64,000 nt of DNA, from the NCBI GenBank assembly GCA_045629585.1, contig JAZQRM010000077.1:1-64000 (forward strand). The letters are read 5' to 3'. Both the position numbers and the translations under genes were made by a program. Numbering within the stretch: the first letter of the stretch is position 1; the number at the start of each line of letters is the position of its first letter. The DNA comes from Taishania sp045629585. GTDB lineage: Bacteria > Bacteroidota > Bacteroidia > Flavobacteriales_D > Crocinitomicaceae. Positions 15,325-22,951 of the stretch are shown one piece after another. A model generated the notes under the pieces. That model was given only the letters and a program-made list of their open reading frames with translations. It ran no database searches and was not told the DNA's origin.

Positions 15325-16407
15325 ATGATAAATCAAGACCAATTTAAAGACCTTCAAGATCGTGTTAAATCGATTGAAGATTATTTGCTAATTCCCGCAA
15401 AACGATTACAGTTAAGTGAGGAAGAATTACGTACTCAAGACCCTGAATTTTGGAACGATGCTAAAGCAGCTGAAGTGAAAATGAAGGAGATTCGAGGGCT
15501 TAAATTCTGGGTGGCTAATTTTGATGAGCTCAATGCTTTATTGGGAGATTTAGAGGTGACTCTTGAATTTTTTAAAGAGGGTATGTCTACCGAGGAAGAG
15601 ATCGATGAGTTAGGGGTGAAGTTAAATGAAGCGATTGAAACTTTAGAACTTAAGAAGATGCTGTCGAAGGAAGAGGATTCCTTGAATGCTGTTCTACAAA
15701 TAACGGCGGGTGCAGGTGGAACGGAAGCTTGTGATTGGGCCGAGATGATGTATCGCATGTATAGCATGTGGGCTGAAAAGAATGGGTATAAAGTTCAAAT
15801 TCACAATTACCAAGATGGTGACGTTGCAGGGATTAAAACGGTGACTATGGAGATTGAAGGTGATCATGCGTTTGGTTACTTGAAAGGGGAAAATGGTATT
15901 CATCGTTTAGTACGCGTTTCGCCATATAATGCGCAGGGAAAGCGAATGACTTCGTTTGCTTCTGTATATGTTTATCCTTCTGTTGACGACACAATTAATA
16001 TTGAGATTAATGCTGCTGATATATCTTGGGATACTTTTCGATCAGGAGGTGCTGGTGGGCAAAATGTTAATAAAGTTGAGACAGGTGTGCGATTAAAGCA
16101 TGCTCCTTCCGGGATAGTCATTGAAAATACAGAAACTCGCTCTCAGCTCGGGAATAGAGAGAAAGCAATGCAATTATTGAAGTCTCAATTGTATGAAATA
16201 GAATTGAGAAAACGTATGGAGTCCCGCAATGAAATTGAAGCGAATAAAAAGAAAATAGAGTGGGGGTCTCAAATTCGTTCCTATGTTTTAGATGATCGAA
16301 GAGTGAAAGATCACCGTACTGATTATATGGTAAATGATCCGGATAAAGTTTTGAATGGGGAGATTTTTCCATTCTTGAAGTCTTATTTAATGGAGTACGG
16401 AGGTTGA
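15325..16407 (+). CDS. prfB: Peptide chain release factor 2
   Basis: Ends translation at UGA and UAA by cutting peptidyl-tRNA on the ribosome. The catalytic GGQ is at residues 244-246 (SGGAGGQNVNK). The stop-codon reading tripeptide is SPY at 199-201, with Tyr in place of the textbook Phe of SPF. The 360 residues are one unbroken frame, without the in-frame UGA frameshift site that controls prfB in many bacteria. An exact -7 element ends seven bases before the ATG. It leads a likely prfB-arsC-speA transcript. Confidence 0.95.
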   Translation: MINQDQFKDLQDRVKSIEDYLLIPAKRLQLSEEELRTQDPEFWNDAKAAEVKMKEIRGLKFWVANFDELNALLGDLEVTLEFFKEGMSTEEEIDELGVKLNEAIETLELKKMLSKEEDSLNAVLQITAGAGGTEACDWAEMMYRMYSMWAEKNGYKVQIHNYQDGDVAGIKTVTMEIEGDHAFGYLKGENGIHRLVRVSPYNAQGKRMTSFASVYVYPSVDDTINIEINAADISWDTFRSGGAGGQNVNKVETGVRLKHAPSGIVIENTETRSQLGNREKAMQLLKSQLYEIELRKRMESRNEIEANKKKIEWGSQIRSYVLDDRRVKDHRTDYMVNDPDKVLNGEIFPFLKSYLMEYGG

Positions 16408-16409
16408 GG

Positions 16410-16757
16410 ATGATTGAAATAATAATCTATCACAATAGCCGGTGCTCTAAAAGTAATGAGGGGATTCGCTTTTTAGAGGAGATGGGGTATTCACCTATTG
16501 TTAAGTATTATTTACAAGACCCTTTGACCGATGAAGAACTTAAAACTATGTTAAAAGGTTATGTTGGGGATTTAAAAGAATTGGTACGTGTGAAAGATGC
16601 TAAGAAATTAGACGTAAATTTACCAACTGATTATACCTTTGATGAAGTGTTTAATTTATTGAAGGAAGCACCAGCAATCTTGGAGAGACCAGTTGTTGGG
16701 AATAATGGTAAGTTTATTGTTGCACGACCAGCAGAAAAGGCTAAAGTCGTTTTGTAA
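16410..16757 (+). CDS. arsC: ArsC/Spx-family thioredoxin-fold protein
   Basis: A 115-residue ArsC-family protein. The active Cys12 is in HNSRCSKS and the family Arg is in ILERPVV, with a further Arg in VARP. The members nearest by pattern are glutaredoxin-dependent arsenate reductases, but no other arsenic gene is nearby and a YffB-like role is possible. The ATG at 16410 was preferred to the TTG six bases earlier that overlaps the prfB stop. It lies two bases behind prfB, so it is cotranscribed. Confidence 0.8.
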   Translation: MIEIIIYHNSRCSKSNEGIRFLEEMGYSPIVKYYLQDPLTDEELKTMLKGYVGDLKELVRVKDAKKLDVNLPTDYTFDEVFNLLKEAPAILERPVVGNNGKFIVARPAEKAKVVL

Positions 16758-16783
16758 TTTTAAAAGAGAAGGTAAGATTAATA

Positions 16784-18175
16784 ATGAGAACAAAATACAT
16801 TGATTTAATAGATCAAACTTTTGATTTTCCTCAAGATGAGTTCAACTTGGTTGAAGATCGCTTGATGTTTCATGGGATAGATTTGATGAGGCTTGCCAGT
16901 GAATATGGCACTCCGTTGAAATTTAACTATTTACCCCAAATTTCTCATAACATTCAACGAGCCAAAGGTTGGTTCCGTGAAGCGATGAATAATTTAGGTT
17001 ACCAAGGATCTTATAACTATTCATATTGTACTAAAAGTTCACATTTCTCATTTGTTCTAGATGAGGTTATGAAAAATGATGTACACATAGAAACCTCCTC
17101 ACAATATGATATTGATATTGTAAATCGGTTGTATGAAACAGGTAAGCTTAAGGATGGCCAATTCGTAATTTGTAATGGTTTCAAGCCGCCTCGTTATATT
17201 GATAATATAGCACGCTTGATTGATCAAGAGAAATTACGTGTTATTCCTGTGGTGGATAATACACAAGAAGTACATGATTTATTAGCGAAGACGGATAAAG
17301 ATATAAACATCGGTATTCGTATTGCTTCAGAAGAAGAACCTAAATTTGAGTTTTATACTTCTCGATTAGGGATTCGCTATCGGGAGATTATTCCTTTTTA
17401 TAAGGCAATCTTAGATGGCAATCCGCGAGTGAATGTTAAAATGCTTCATTTCTTTATTAATACAGGGATTAATGATACTTCCTATTATTGGAACGAATTA
17501 ACGAAGTGTCTTCGCGTATACTGTGATTTGAAAAAAGTATGTCCAACTTTAGATTCTCTGAATATTGGGGGTGGATTTCCGATCAAAAAGTCATTGGCAT
17601 TTGACTATGATTATGCCTATATGGTGCGTGAGATTTTAACGCAAGTTAAAAAAGTATGTGCAGATAATAATATTCCAGAACCAAATATTTTTACTGAATT
17701 TGGCTCGTTTACTGTAGGTGAAAGTGGTGGTGCTATTTTTAGTGTATTGCATCAGAAACAGCAAAATGATCGTGAGAAATGGAATATGATTGACTCCTCT
17801 TTTATGACCAATCTGCCTGATACTTGGGCGATTAACCAGCGTTTTATTATGTTGCCTTTGAATAGGTGGAATGAAGATTATGAACGTGTGTTATTGGGAG
17901 GATTAACTTGTGATTCTGATGATTATTACAATTCAGAGCAACATGCAAATGCCGTTTACTTACCTCGTTTTGATCGTAATGATCCTTTATATATCGGTTT
18001 CTTTAATACGGGGGCTTATCAGGAAACGATTGGAGGGTTTGGAGGCTTAAAGCATTGCTTGATACCAGAGCCCCGACATGTATTGATAATGAGGGATGAA
18101 GAAGGGAAAATAACAACCGAGATTTTTAGTGAAGAGCAGACCGCAAAAGACTTCCTAAAAATATTGGGCTATTAA
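16784..18175 (+). CDS. speA: Biosynthetic arginine decarboxylase, short form
   Basis: Removes CO2 from arginine to give agmatine, the entry to polyamines; uses pyridoxal phosphate. It has the alanine-racemase-type barrel with the PLP lysine at about residue 84 (YSYCTKSSHF), the glycine-rich phosphate loop LNIGGGFP and the C-terminal catalytic Cys region GGLTCDSDD. At 463 residues it is the compact Bacteroidota form, not the 630-residue enterobacterial form. Agmatinase or agmatine deiminase, which often follows it, is absent here. Confidence 0.85.
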   Translation: MRTKYIDLIDQTFDFPQDEFNLVEDRLMFHGIDLMRLASEYGTPLKFNYLPQISHNIQRAKGWFREAMNNLGYQGSYNYSYCTKSSHFSFVLDEVMKNDVHIETSSQYDIDIVNRLYETGKLKDGQFVICNGFKPPRYIDNIARLIDQEKLRVIPVVDNTQEVHDLLAKTDKDINIGIRIASEEEPKFEFYTSRLGIRYREIIPFYKAILDGNPRVNVKMLHFFINTGINDTSYYWNELTKCLRVYCDLKKVCPTLDSLNIGGGFPIKKSLAFDYDYAYMVREILTQVKKVCADNNIPEPNIFTEFGSFTVGESGGAIFSVLHQKQQNDREKWNMIDSSFMTNLPDTWAINQRFIMLPLNRWNEDYERVLLGGLTCDSDDYYNSEQHANAVYLPRFDRNDPLYIGFFNTGAYQETIGGFGGLKHCLIPEPRHVLIMRDEEGKITTEIFSEEQTAKDFLKILGY

Positions 18176-18214
18176 TTATCTGTTAAAAGGTCTTTCAAGA
18201 TTCAAAGTATTGAT

Positions 18215-18222
18215 TATTTTTG
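18215..18222 (+). promoter_or_regulatory. -7 element upstream of the 124-residue protein gene
   Basis: TATTTTTG is an exact -7 match, 30 bases before the ATG at 18252. It lies inside the longest open frame, which argues for the later start. Confidence 0.5.
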
Positions 18223-18251
18223 CAATCCTGTCACAAGACGAGCATTATAAA

Positions 18252-18626
18252 ATGAAGCTTAAAACAATTTTTTTACGTACCGGCTCAACGCTAAATCCAA
18301 TTATCTCTGAATGGGCGAGTAATAATGGACTTGAGGTGGAGGAAGTTTCTCTTACGGAGAACTATGGAGACGAGATCAATGGTTTGATTATATTGAATCA
18401 GAACGGGGATCTAGAGAAAGATGCAGTAGAAGTACGAAATGCCTTTGATGGTAAGTCAAAACCTGTTCATCGAATCGATATTAATGGTACCTTGATGGTA
18501 GGCGTATCCAACTTTGATTTATGGTTAGAACGAAATGGATGTTTTAAGGTATTGATCATCGGAAGTGAAACTCTTTTGGAGAACGCTAACTTTAATCGTT
18601 TCTTTGAAACAATTAAGTTGCAATAA
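18252..18626 (+). CDS. Uncharacterised 124-residue protein
   Basis: I do not recognise a family. The protein is soluble, mixed alpha/beta by pattern, with hydrophobic strands KLKTIFLRTG, EINGLIILNQ, GTLMVGVSNF and FKVLIIGSE, and no signal peptide. The strands and glycine turns suggest a small Rossmann-like or thioredoxin-like fold, which is only a guess. Start chosen at 18252, because an exact -7 element overlaps the longer frame. It stands alone between speA and the DUF6089 gene. Confidence 0.6.
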   Translation: MKLKTIFLRTGSTLNPIISEWASNNGLEVEEVSLTENYGDEINGLIILNQNGDLEKDAVEVRNAFDGKSKPVHRIDINGTLMVGVSNFDLWLERNGCFKVLIIGSETLLENANFNRFFETIKLQ

Positions 18627-18647
18627 TAATTAGAAATAGATTTTCAA

Positions 18648-18655
18648 TATTTTTG
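18648..18655 (+). promoter_or_regulatory. -7 element for the DUF6089 gene
   Basis: TATTTTTG is an exact match 21 bases before the ATG at 18677. It shows that the TTG start at 18653 is too early. Confidence 0.55.
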
Positions 18656-18676
18656 AAAATTGTACGTTTTTATGGT

Positions 18677-19507
18677 ATGATTTCTATAAATAGAATATTA
18701 ATGGTAATAGCCAGTTTAGTGATTTCACTATCTGGCTATTCTCAGTTTCATACATTCGCTTCTCGTTCTGAACTTGGCTTTCTCGCTGGTGGATCATATT
18801 ATATTGGTGATTTGAATAGGTATAACCCTTTTAAAGGGATGGGGCCTAATTTAGGGTTGTTGTATCGATATAATGTTAACCCTCGCCTCGCTTTACGATT
18901 CAATATTGGCTATTTAAGAGTTTCGGGTAATGATGCTTGGAGTAAAGATCCTGCCACAGTAAATAGAAATTTAAGTTTTCGTAACGATTTGTTCGAATTA
19001 GGTGGTGGTGTAGAGTTTCATTATGTCTCTTTTCAGCTTGGTTCAAAGAAAAATAGAGCTACAGGTTATCTTCTAGCTCAATTAGCTTTGTTTCACATGA
19101 ATCCAAAAACCCAATATGAGGGCGAATGGATCGAGCTTCGTCCTTTGCAAACAGAAGGGCAAACACATGATTTTGGTGCTCGTGGTATGTATTCTAAATT
19201 TCAGGTTGCTATTCCACTGGGTATTGGATTCAAGTTTGCCTTAGGTGATAGAGCCACTTTTAATATTGAATACGCTATTCGTGCAACATTTACAGATTAT
19301 ATTGATGATGTTGGGTCTAGAACTTATGTAGATGCTGTTGAATTGGCTTATGTCAATGGAGATGTAGCAGCAGCTCTCTCTAATCGATCTATCAATCAAG
19401 ATCGCAATGGGATGAGAGGCACTTCGGGGTCAAATGATTGGTATGCATCTTTAGGGATTGGTTTCACTTTCCGTTTAGGTGATCCCTCCAAATGTATGTA
19501 TAAATAA
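18677..19507 (+). CDS. Outer-membrane beta-barrel protein, DUF6089 family
   Basis: A 276-residue exported protein with a signal peptide (INRILMVIASLVISLSGYSQ) and alternating beta-strand pattern. The DUF6089 hallmark ELGFLAGGSYYIGDLN comes right after the signal, and the C-terminal strand GIGFTFRLGDPSK is typical. Function is unknown; it is a Bacteroidota outer-membrane protein. Cut off from manC by a terminator on the other strand. Confidence 0.8.
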   Translation: MISINRILMVIASLVISLSGYSQFHTFASRSELGFLAGGSYYIGDLNRYNPFKGMGPNLGLLYRYNVNPRLALRFNIGYLRVSGNDAWSKDPATVNRNLSFRNDLFELGGGVEFHYVSFQLGSKKNRATGYLLAQLALFHMNPKTQYEGEWIELRPLQTEGQTHDFGARGMYSKFQVAIPLGIGFKFALGDRATFNIEYAIRATFTDYIDDVGSRTYVDAVELAYVNGDVAAALSNRSINQDRNGMRGTSGSNDWYASLGIGFTFRLGDPSKCMYK

Positions 19508-19591
19508 GTATGTTTAGATGTTTAAAGAGGACTTCTTGTAAGGTTTCGCAATCGTTTTATATCTATTCGTTAAATCTATAGTTAATAGCTT

Positions 19592-19622
19592 TAAAAAAGC
19601 CTAAAGAGGATTCTCTTTAGGC
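19592..19622 (-). terminator. Terminator after manC
   Basis: A perfect 10-bp stem, GCCTAAAGAG (19599-19608) with CTCTTTAGGC, and a four-base loop. On the minus strand six T follow; on the plus strand there is no T run. Confidence 0.85.
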
Positions 19623-19658
19623 AGTATTCTATTGTTTCGAACAAAAATAGGTGATTTC

Positions 19659-20723
19659 TTATTGCTCTATTTTAGCGACAAAATGTTTGAGTTCTTGTTC
19701 GTCCTTTTTACTTAAAATCATTAAAACTTCTTCAGAGTCTACTATAATGTAGTCTTCTAATCCATTTATCAATACAATCTTATTTGATTTTGAGTTGATT
19801 ATATTGTTTTTAGCGTTGAATAAGTGTATGTTTTTACCTATTATCGCATTAGCATTTTCGTCTTTTTGAATATGATCTGCTAAACTTCCCCAAGTTCCTA
19901 AATCGCTCCAATCAAAGTCTGATACAACAACTTTAACATTGTTTGCTTTTTCTAGAATTGCGTAATCAATGGATATATCTTTAGATTGATTAAAAGCACT
20001 ATCCACAAATTCTTGCTCATTACTTGTGTTGTATTGTGTTGTATTACTACAGAACAATTCATAAATGTCATTCTGGTAATTCTTTAATGCACCAATAATC
20101 GTACTTGCTTTCCAAATGAAAATACCTGAGTTCCAAAAGAAAGTTCCTGCGTTTATAAATCCTTTAGCAGTTTGTAGATCTGGTTTTTCTCTAAATTGTT
20201 TAACATTGGATACACTTCCAGGTGTACGGTCGGCCGATGCGTCAATCTCAATATAACCATAACCAGTATGTGGTTGTGTGGGATTTATACCAATGGTGAC
20301 AATACTGTTTGTTTGCGCAGAATCTGCTAGTGCAGTTTCAATGATTGCACGAAAACGGTCTTCTTTTACGATCAAATGGTCAGAAGGACAAACAATTAAG
20401 TTTGCGTCTGGATTTAAAGCGCTAATTTTTGCAGCTGCATACGCAATGCATGGGGCCGTGTTTTTCCGTTGTGGCTCTGTCAATATTTGATTATCTGTCA
20501 ATGCAGGTAACTGTTCTTTAACTAATACAGCATAGCTGGAATTCGTTAAAACATATATGTTTTCAGGATTGACTAAAGGTAAAAGCCTTTCGTATGTCAT
20601 TTGTATCAAAGTCTTACCAATTCCTAAAATATCCAAAAATTGTTTTGGTTTTTCAGGTACGGAAAGTGGCCAAAAGCGAGATCCAATCCCACCAGCCATG
20701 ATGATGGCATAATTATTATTCAT
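19659..20723 (-). CDS. manC: Mannose-1-phosphate guanylyltransferase
   Basis: Makes GDP-mannose from mannose 1-phosphate and GTP, for surface sugars. The nucleotide-binding motif MAGGIGSRFWPLS is at residues 10-22, KPKQFLD follows, and VCPSDHLI and the FWNSGIFIWK motif are present. At 354 residues it has only the transferase domain, without the C-terminal isomerase of the bifunctional form. It lies one base downstream of the SprT-like gene on the same strand. Confidence 0.92.
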   Translation of the reverse strand: MNNNYAIIMAGGIGSRFWPLSVPEKPKQFLDILGIGKTLIQMTYERLLPLVNPENIYVLTNSSYAVLVKEQLPALTDNQILTEPQRKNTAPCIAYAAAKISALNPDANLIVCPSDHLIVKEDRFRAIIETALADSAQTNSIVTIGINPTQPHTGYGYIEIDASADRTPGSVSNVKQFREKPDLQTAKGFINAGTFFWNSGIFIWKASTIIGALKNYQNDIYELFCSNTTQYNTSNEQEFVDSAFNQSKDISIDYAILEKANNVKVVVSDFDWSDLGTWGSLADHIQKDENANAIIGKNIHLFNAKNNIINSKSNKIVLINGLEDYIIVDSEEVLMILSKKDEQELKHFVAKIEQ

Positions 20724-20724
20724 C

Positions 20725-21342
20725 TTATTCTATAAGCTTGACTATTGCTGTTCTGTGTATTAAGAATTGTTTGTTTGTAGCAACCTCGGTACAAACAAAA
20801 CGTGTTCTACGTAATTCTCCTTTCGTGAAAGTGCGGTTGGAAAGTACAAACATAGTGTTTTTTTGAATGTGTTCAATCATGAATTCATTCACATTTCTTT
20901 TGTCGTACTTACTGAGTGTTTTAGAAAGCGCTACATCCGTACAACTACTTGCTTTAACATTTATTAATGAATTAATTAAAGCGTTTTCAATTTCCTTGGG
21001 AAAGACGTTGGTCTCTAACGCATCTCTAATCATTTTACTGTAGTTTTGTTGCCATTCTTTACCATGAGGTTGATGGTTCGCTCCATAGTCTTGAAACGTT
21101 GCTGCATGGGCAAATTCATGTATGGTTGTTATTAAAAAACTGTAGGGATTTAGGTCTCCATTTACTGTGATTTGTGGTTTGTTCCATGCAGCGGTATACC
21201 TGAAGTCTCCCAACTTAGATTTACGTGGTTTTACGATTCTTAATTGTACTGGATATTTGTTTAAGAGGCCCAGAACGTACTCAATTGCATTTTCTGGAAT
21301 ATATTTCTTTAAAATATCCTGTATTTTAGCTGTACTTTTCAC
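20725..21342 (-). CDS. SprT-like zinc metallopeptidase domain protein
   Basis: A 205-residue protein of the SprT-like family. The zinc motif is HEFAH at residues 75-79 (ITTIHEFAHAATF), with a further His in NHQPHGKEW expected as third ligand. The C-terminal part lacks the usual four-cysteine zinc ribbon but retains RRTRFVC. Substrate unknown; the eukaryotic relative Spartan cleaves DNA-protein crosslinks, but that role cannot be assumed here. Upstream partner of manC in one transcript. Confidence 0.8.
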   Translation of the reverse strand: MKSTAKIQDILKKYIPENAIEYVLGLLNKYPVQLRIVKPRKSKLGDFRYTAAWNKPQITVNGDLNPYSFLITTIHEFAHAATFQDYGANHQPHGKEWQQNYSKMIRDALETNVFPKEIENALINSLINVKASSCTDVALSKTLSKYDKRNVNEFMIEHIQKNTMFVLSNRTFTKGELRRTRFVCTEVATNKQFLIHRTAIVKLIE

Positions 21343-21352
21343 TTAAGAAGAC

Positions 21353-21360
21353 TAATTTTG
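21353..21360 (+). promoter_or_regulatory. -7 element for mlaE-mlaF
   Basis: TAATTTTG is an exact match with a predicted leader of about 70 bases. No clear -33 element. Confidence 0.4.
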
Positions 21361-21433
21361 ATATGCATACTCTGTGTTCCTTTTTTTGTAACTTGGAAGT
21401 GTAATACGTTTTACGAATGTTAAATTAACAATA

Positions 21434-22180
21434 GTGATAAGAAAACTACTTGAACAAATTGGAAAATATTTTCTGATGCTTTGGATTACCTTTTCCAAAC
21501 CAGAGAAAATGAGCGTTTTTTTAAAGAGAACTGTTGACGAAATTTATTCCATTGGAATAAGTTCCATCTTTATTGTTGCGATTATGTCTTTCTTTATGGG
21601 GACGGTTGTGACAATGCAAACAGGACACAATATGGATAGTCCATTATTACCTGCTTACACTTTGGGTTTTGTAAGCCGTTCAAGTATTGTCTTGGAGTTT
21701 TCACCGACGATAATGTCTTTGATTTTGGCTGGTAAAGTTGGTTCTAATATTGCTTCCGAAATTGGAACAATGCGAACCACTGAGCAGATAGATGCTTTGG
21801 AAATTATGGGTGTTAATTCACTTACTTATATGGTGTTGCCTAAAATTATTGGCGCAATGTTCTTTTTTCCTGTTTTGATTATTATTTCTATAGGATTAGG
21901 CTTAGTTGGTGGTTGGTTTGCTTGTATTTCTACCGGGATTGCATCACCAGAAACGTATATTTTTGGAATTCGTGCATTTTTTGATCCATTTGATTTATTT
22001 TATGCGTTGACAAAATCAGTTTTCTTTGCTTTTATTATTACTTCTGTTTCTTCTTTCTATGGTTATTATACCAAAGGTGGTTCAATCGATGTAGGACGCT
22101 CTTCAACTGAAGCAGTGGTATCTAGTAGTATTGTAATTTTGATTGTCAATCTAATATTAACTAAAATCATGTTATTCTGA
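21434..22180 (+). CDS. mlaE: MlaE-family ABC permease
   Basis: The inner-membrane permease of a phospholipid-trafficking Mla-type transporter, which helps keep outer-membrane lipid asymmetry. Five or six membrane segments are visible, with the family stretch LAGKVGSNIASEIGTMRTTEQIDALEIMGV, of which the coupling helix EIGTMR is diagnostic. It starts with GTG at 21434, as no ATG precedes the first conserved part; 248 residues is normal. The gene ends TGATG into mlaF. An MlaD-type substrate-binding gene is not adjacent. Confidence 0.9.
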   Translation: MIRKLLEQIGKYFLMLWITFSKPEKMSVFLKRTVDEIYSIGISSIFIVAIMSFFMGTVVTMQTGHNMDSPLLPAYTLGFVSRSSIVLEFSPTIMSLILAGKVGSNIASEIGTMRTTEQIDALEIMGVNSLTYMVLPKIIGAMFFFPVLIIISIGLGLVGGWFACISTGIASPETYIFGIRAFFDPFDLFYALTKSVFFAFIITSVSSFYGYYTKGGSIDVGRSSTEAVVSSSIVILIVNLILTKIMLF

Positions 22181-22944
22181 TGATTGAAGTAAAAAATATA
22201 AATAAGTCTTTTGGCGATCATCAGGTTTTATTTGACATTTCAACTCGTTTTGAGGCTGGAAAGGTCAATATCATCATTGGTCAATCAGGGCAAGGTAAAT
22301 CGGTGCTTGCTAAATGTATAGTTGGTTTGCATACACCGGAAGCGGGGGAAGTGCTTTATGATGGGAAGAACTTTTTGGAAATGGGTAGAGAAGAGAGGAC
22401 TCAAATTCGAAAGGAGATAGGAATGCTATTTCAAGGTTCAGCTTTGTTTGATTCTATGACGGTAGAGGACAATGTGATGTTTCCTCTTATGATGTTTTCA
22501 AATATGTCCAAGGAGGAGCGTTTGGGGCGTGCAAATTGGTGTTTGGAACGGGTGAATATGGCAGGGAAAAACAAGTTGTTTCCAGCGGAATGCTCTGGCG
22601 GAATGCAAAAACGTATTGCCATTGCTCGTGCGATCGCTATGAATCCGAAATATTTGTTTTGTGATGAACCTAACTCAGGGCTCGACCCACAAACTGGATT
22701 ATTGATTGATAATCTTATTCGTGAAATCACTTATGAAATGAATATGACAACAATTGTTATTACCCATGACATGAACTCTGTTATCGAAATTGGTGATCAG
22801 GTGGTTTTTATTCACGAAGGACGAAATTGGTGGGAAGGGGATAAGCATTCTATCTTGACGACTGAAAATCCAGAGATTTTGAATTTCGTTTATGCGTCTG
22901 AATTTATGAAAGCGATACGCGATAATATGCAAAAACGACTTTAA
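22180..22944 (+). CDS. mlaF: MlaF-family ABC ATPase
   Basis: The ATPase that powers the MlaE permease. Walker A is GQSGQGKS (about residues 34-41), the signature is CSGGMQKRIAIARA, Walker B is YLFCDEPNSGLDP and the H-loop is ITHDMN. The Gln in CSGGMQ in place of GQ is usual for the Mla group. Length 254. Its ATG overlaps the mlaE stop. A terminator for it lies inside the antisense end of the next gene. Confidence 0.92.
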   Translation: MIEVKNINKSFGDHQVLFDISTRFEAGKVNIIIGQSGQGKSVLAKCIVGLHTPEAGEVLYDGKNFLEMGREERTQIRKEIGMLFQGSALFDSMTVEDNVMFPLMMFSNMSKEERLGRANWCLERVNMAGKNKLFPAECSGGMQKRIAIARAIAMNPKYLFCDEPNSGLDPQTGLLIDNLIREITYEMNMTTIVITHDMNSVIEIGDQVVFIHEGRNWWEGDKHSILTTENPEILNFVYASEFMKAIRDNMQKRL

Positions 22945-22951
22945 TTCGTTC

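Noticed and set aside
18210..18251. Longer start for the 124-residue protein
   Set aside because: An exact -7 element lies at 18215-18222, so this start would not be transcribed.
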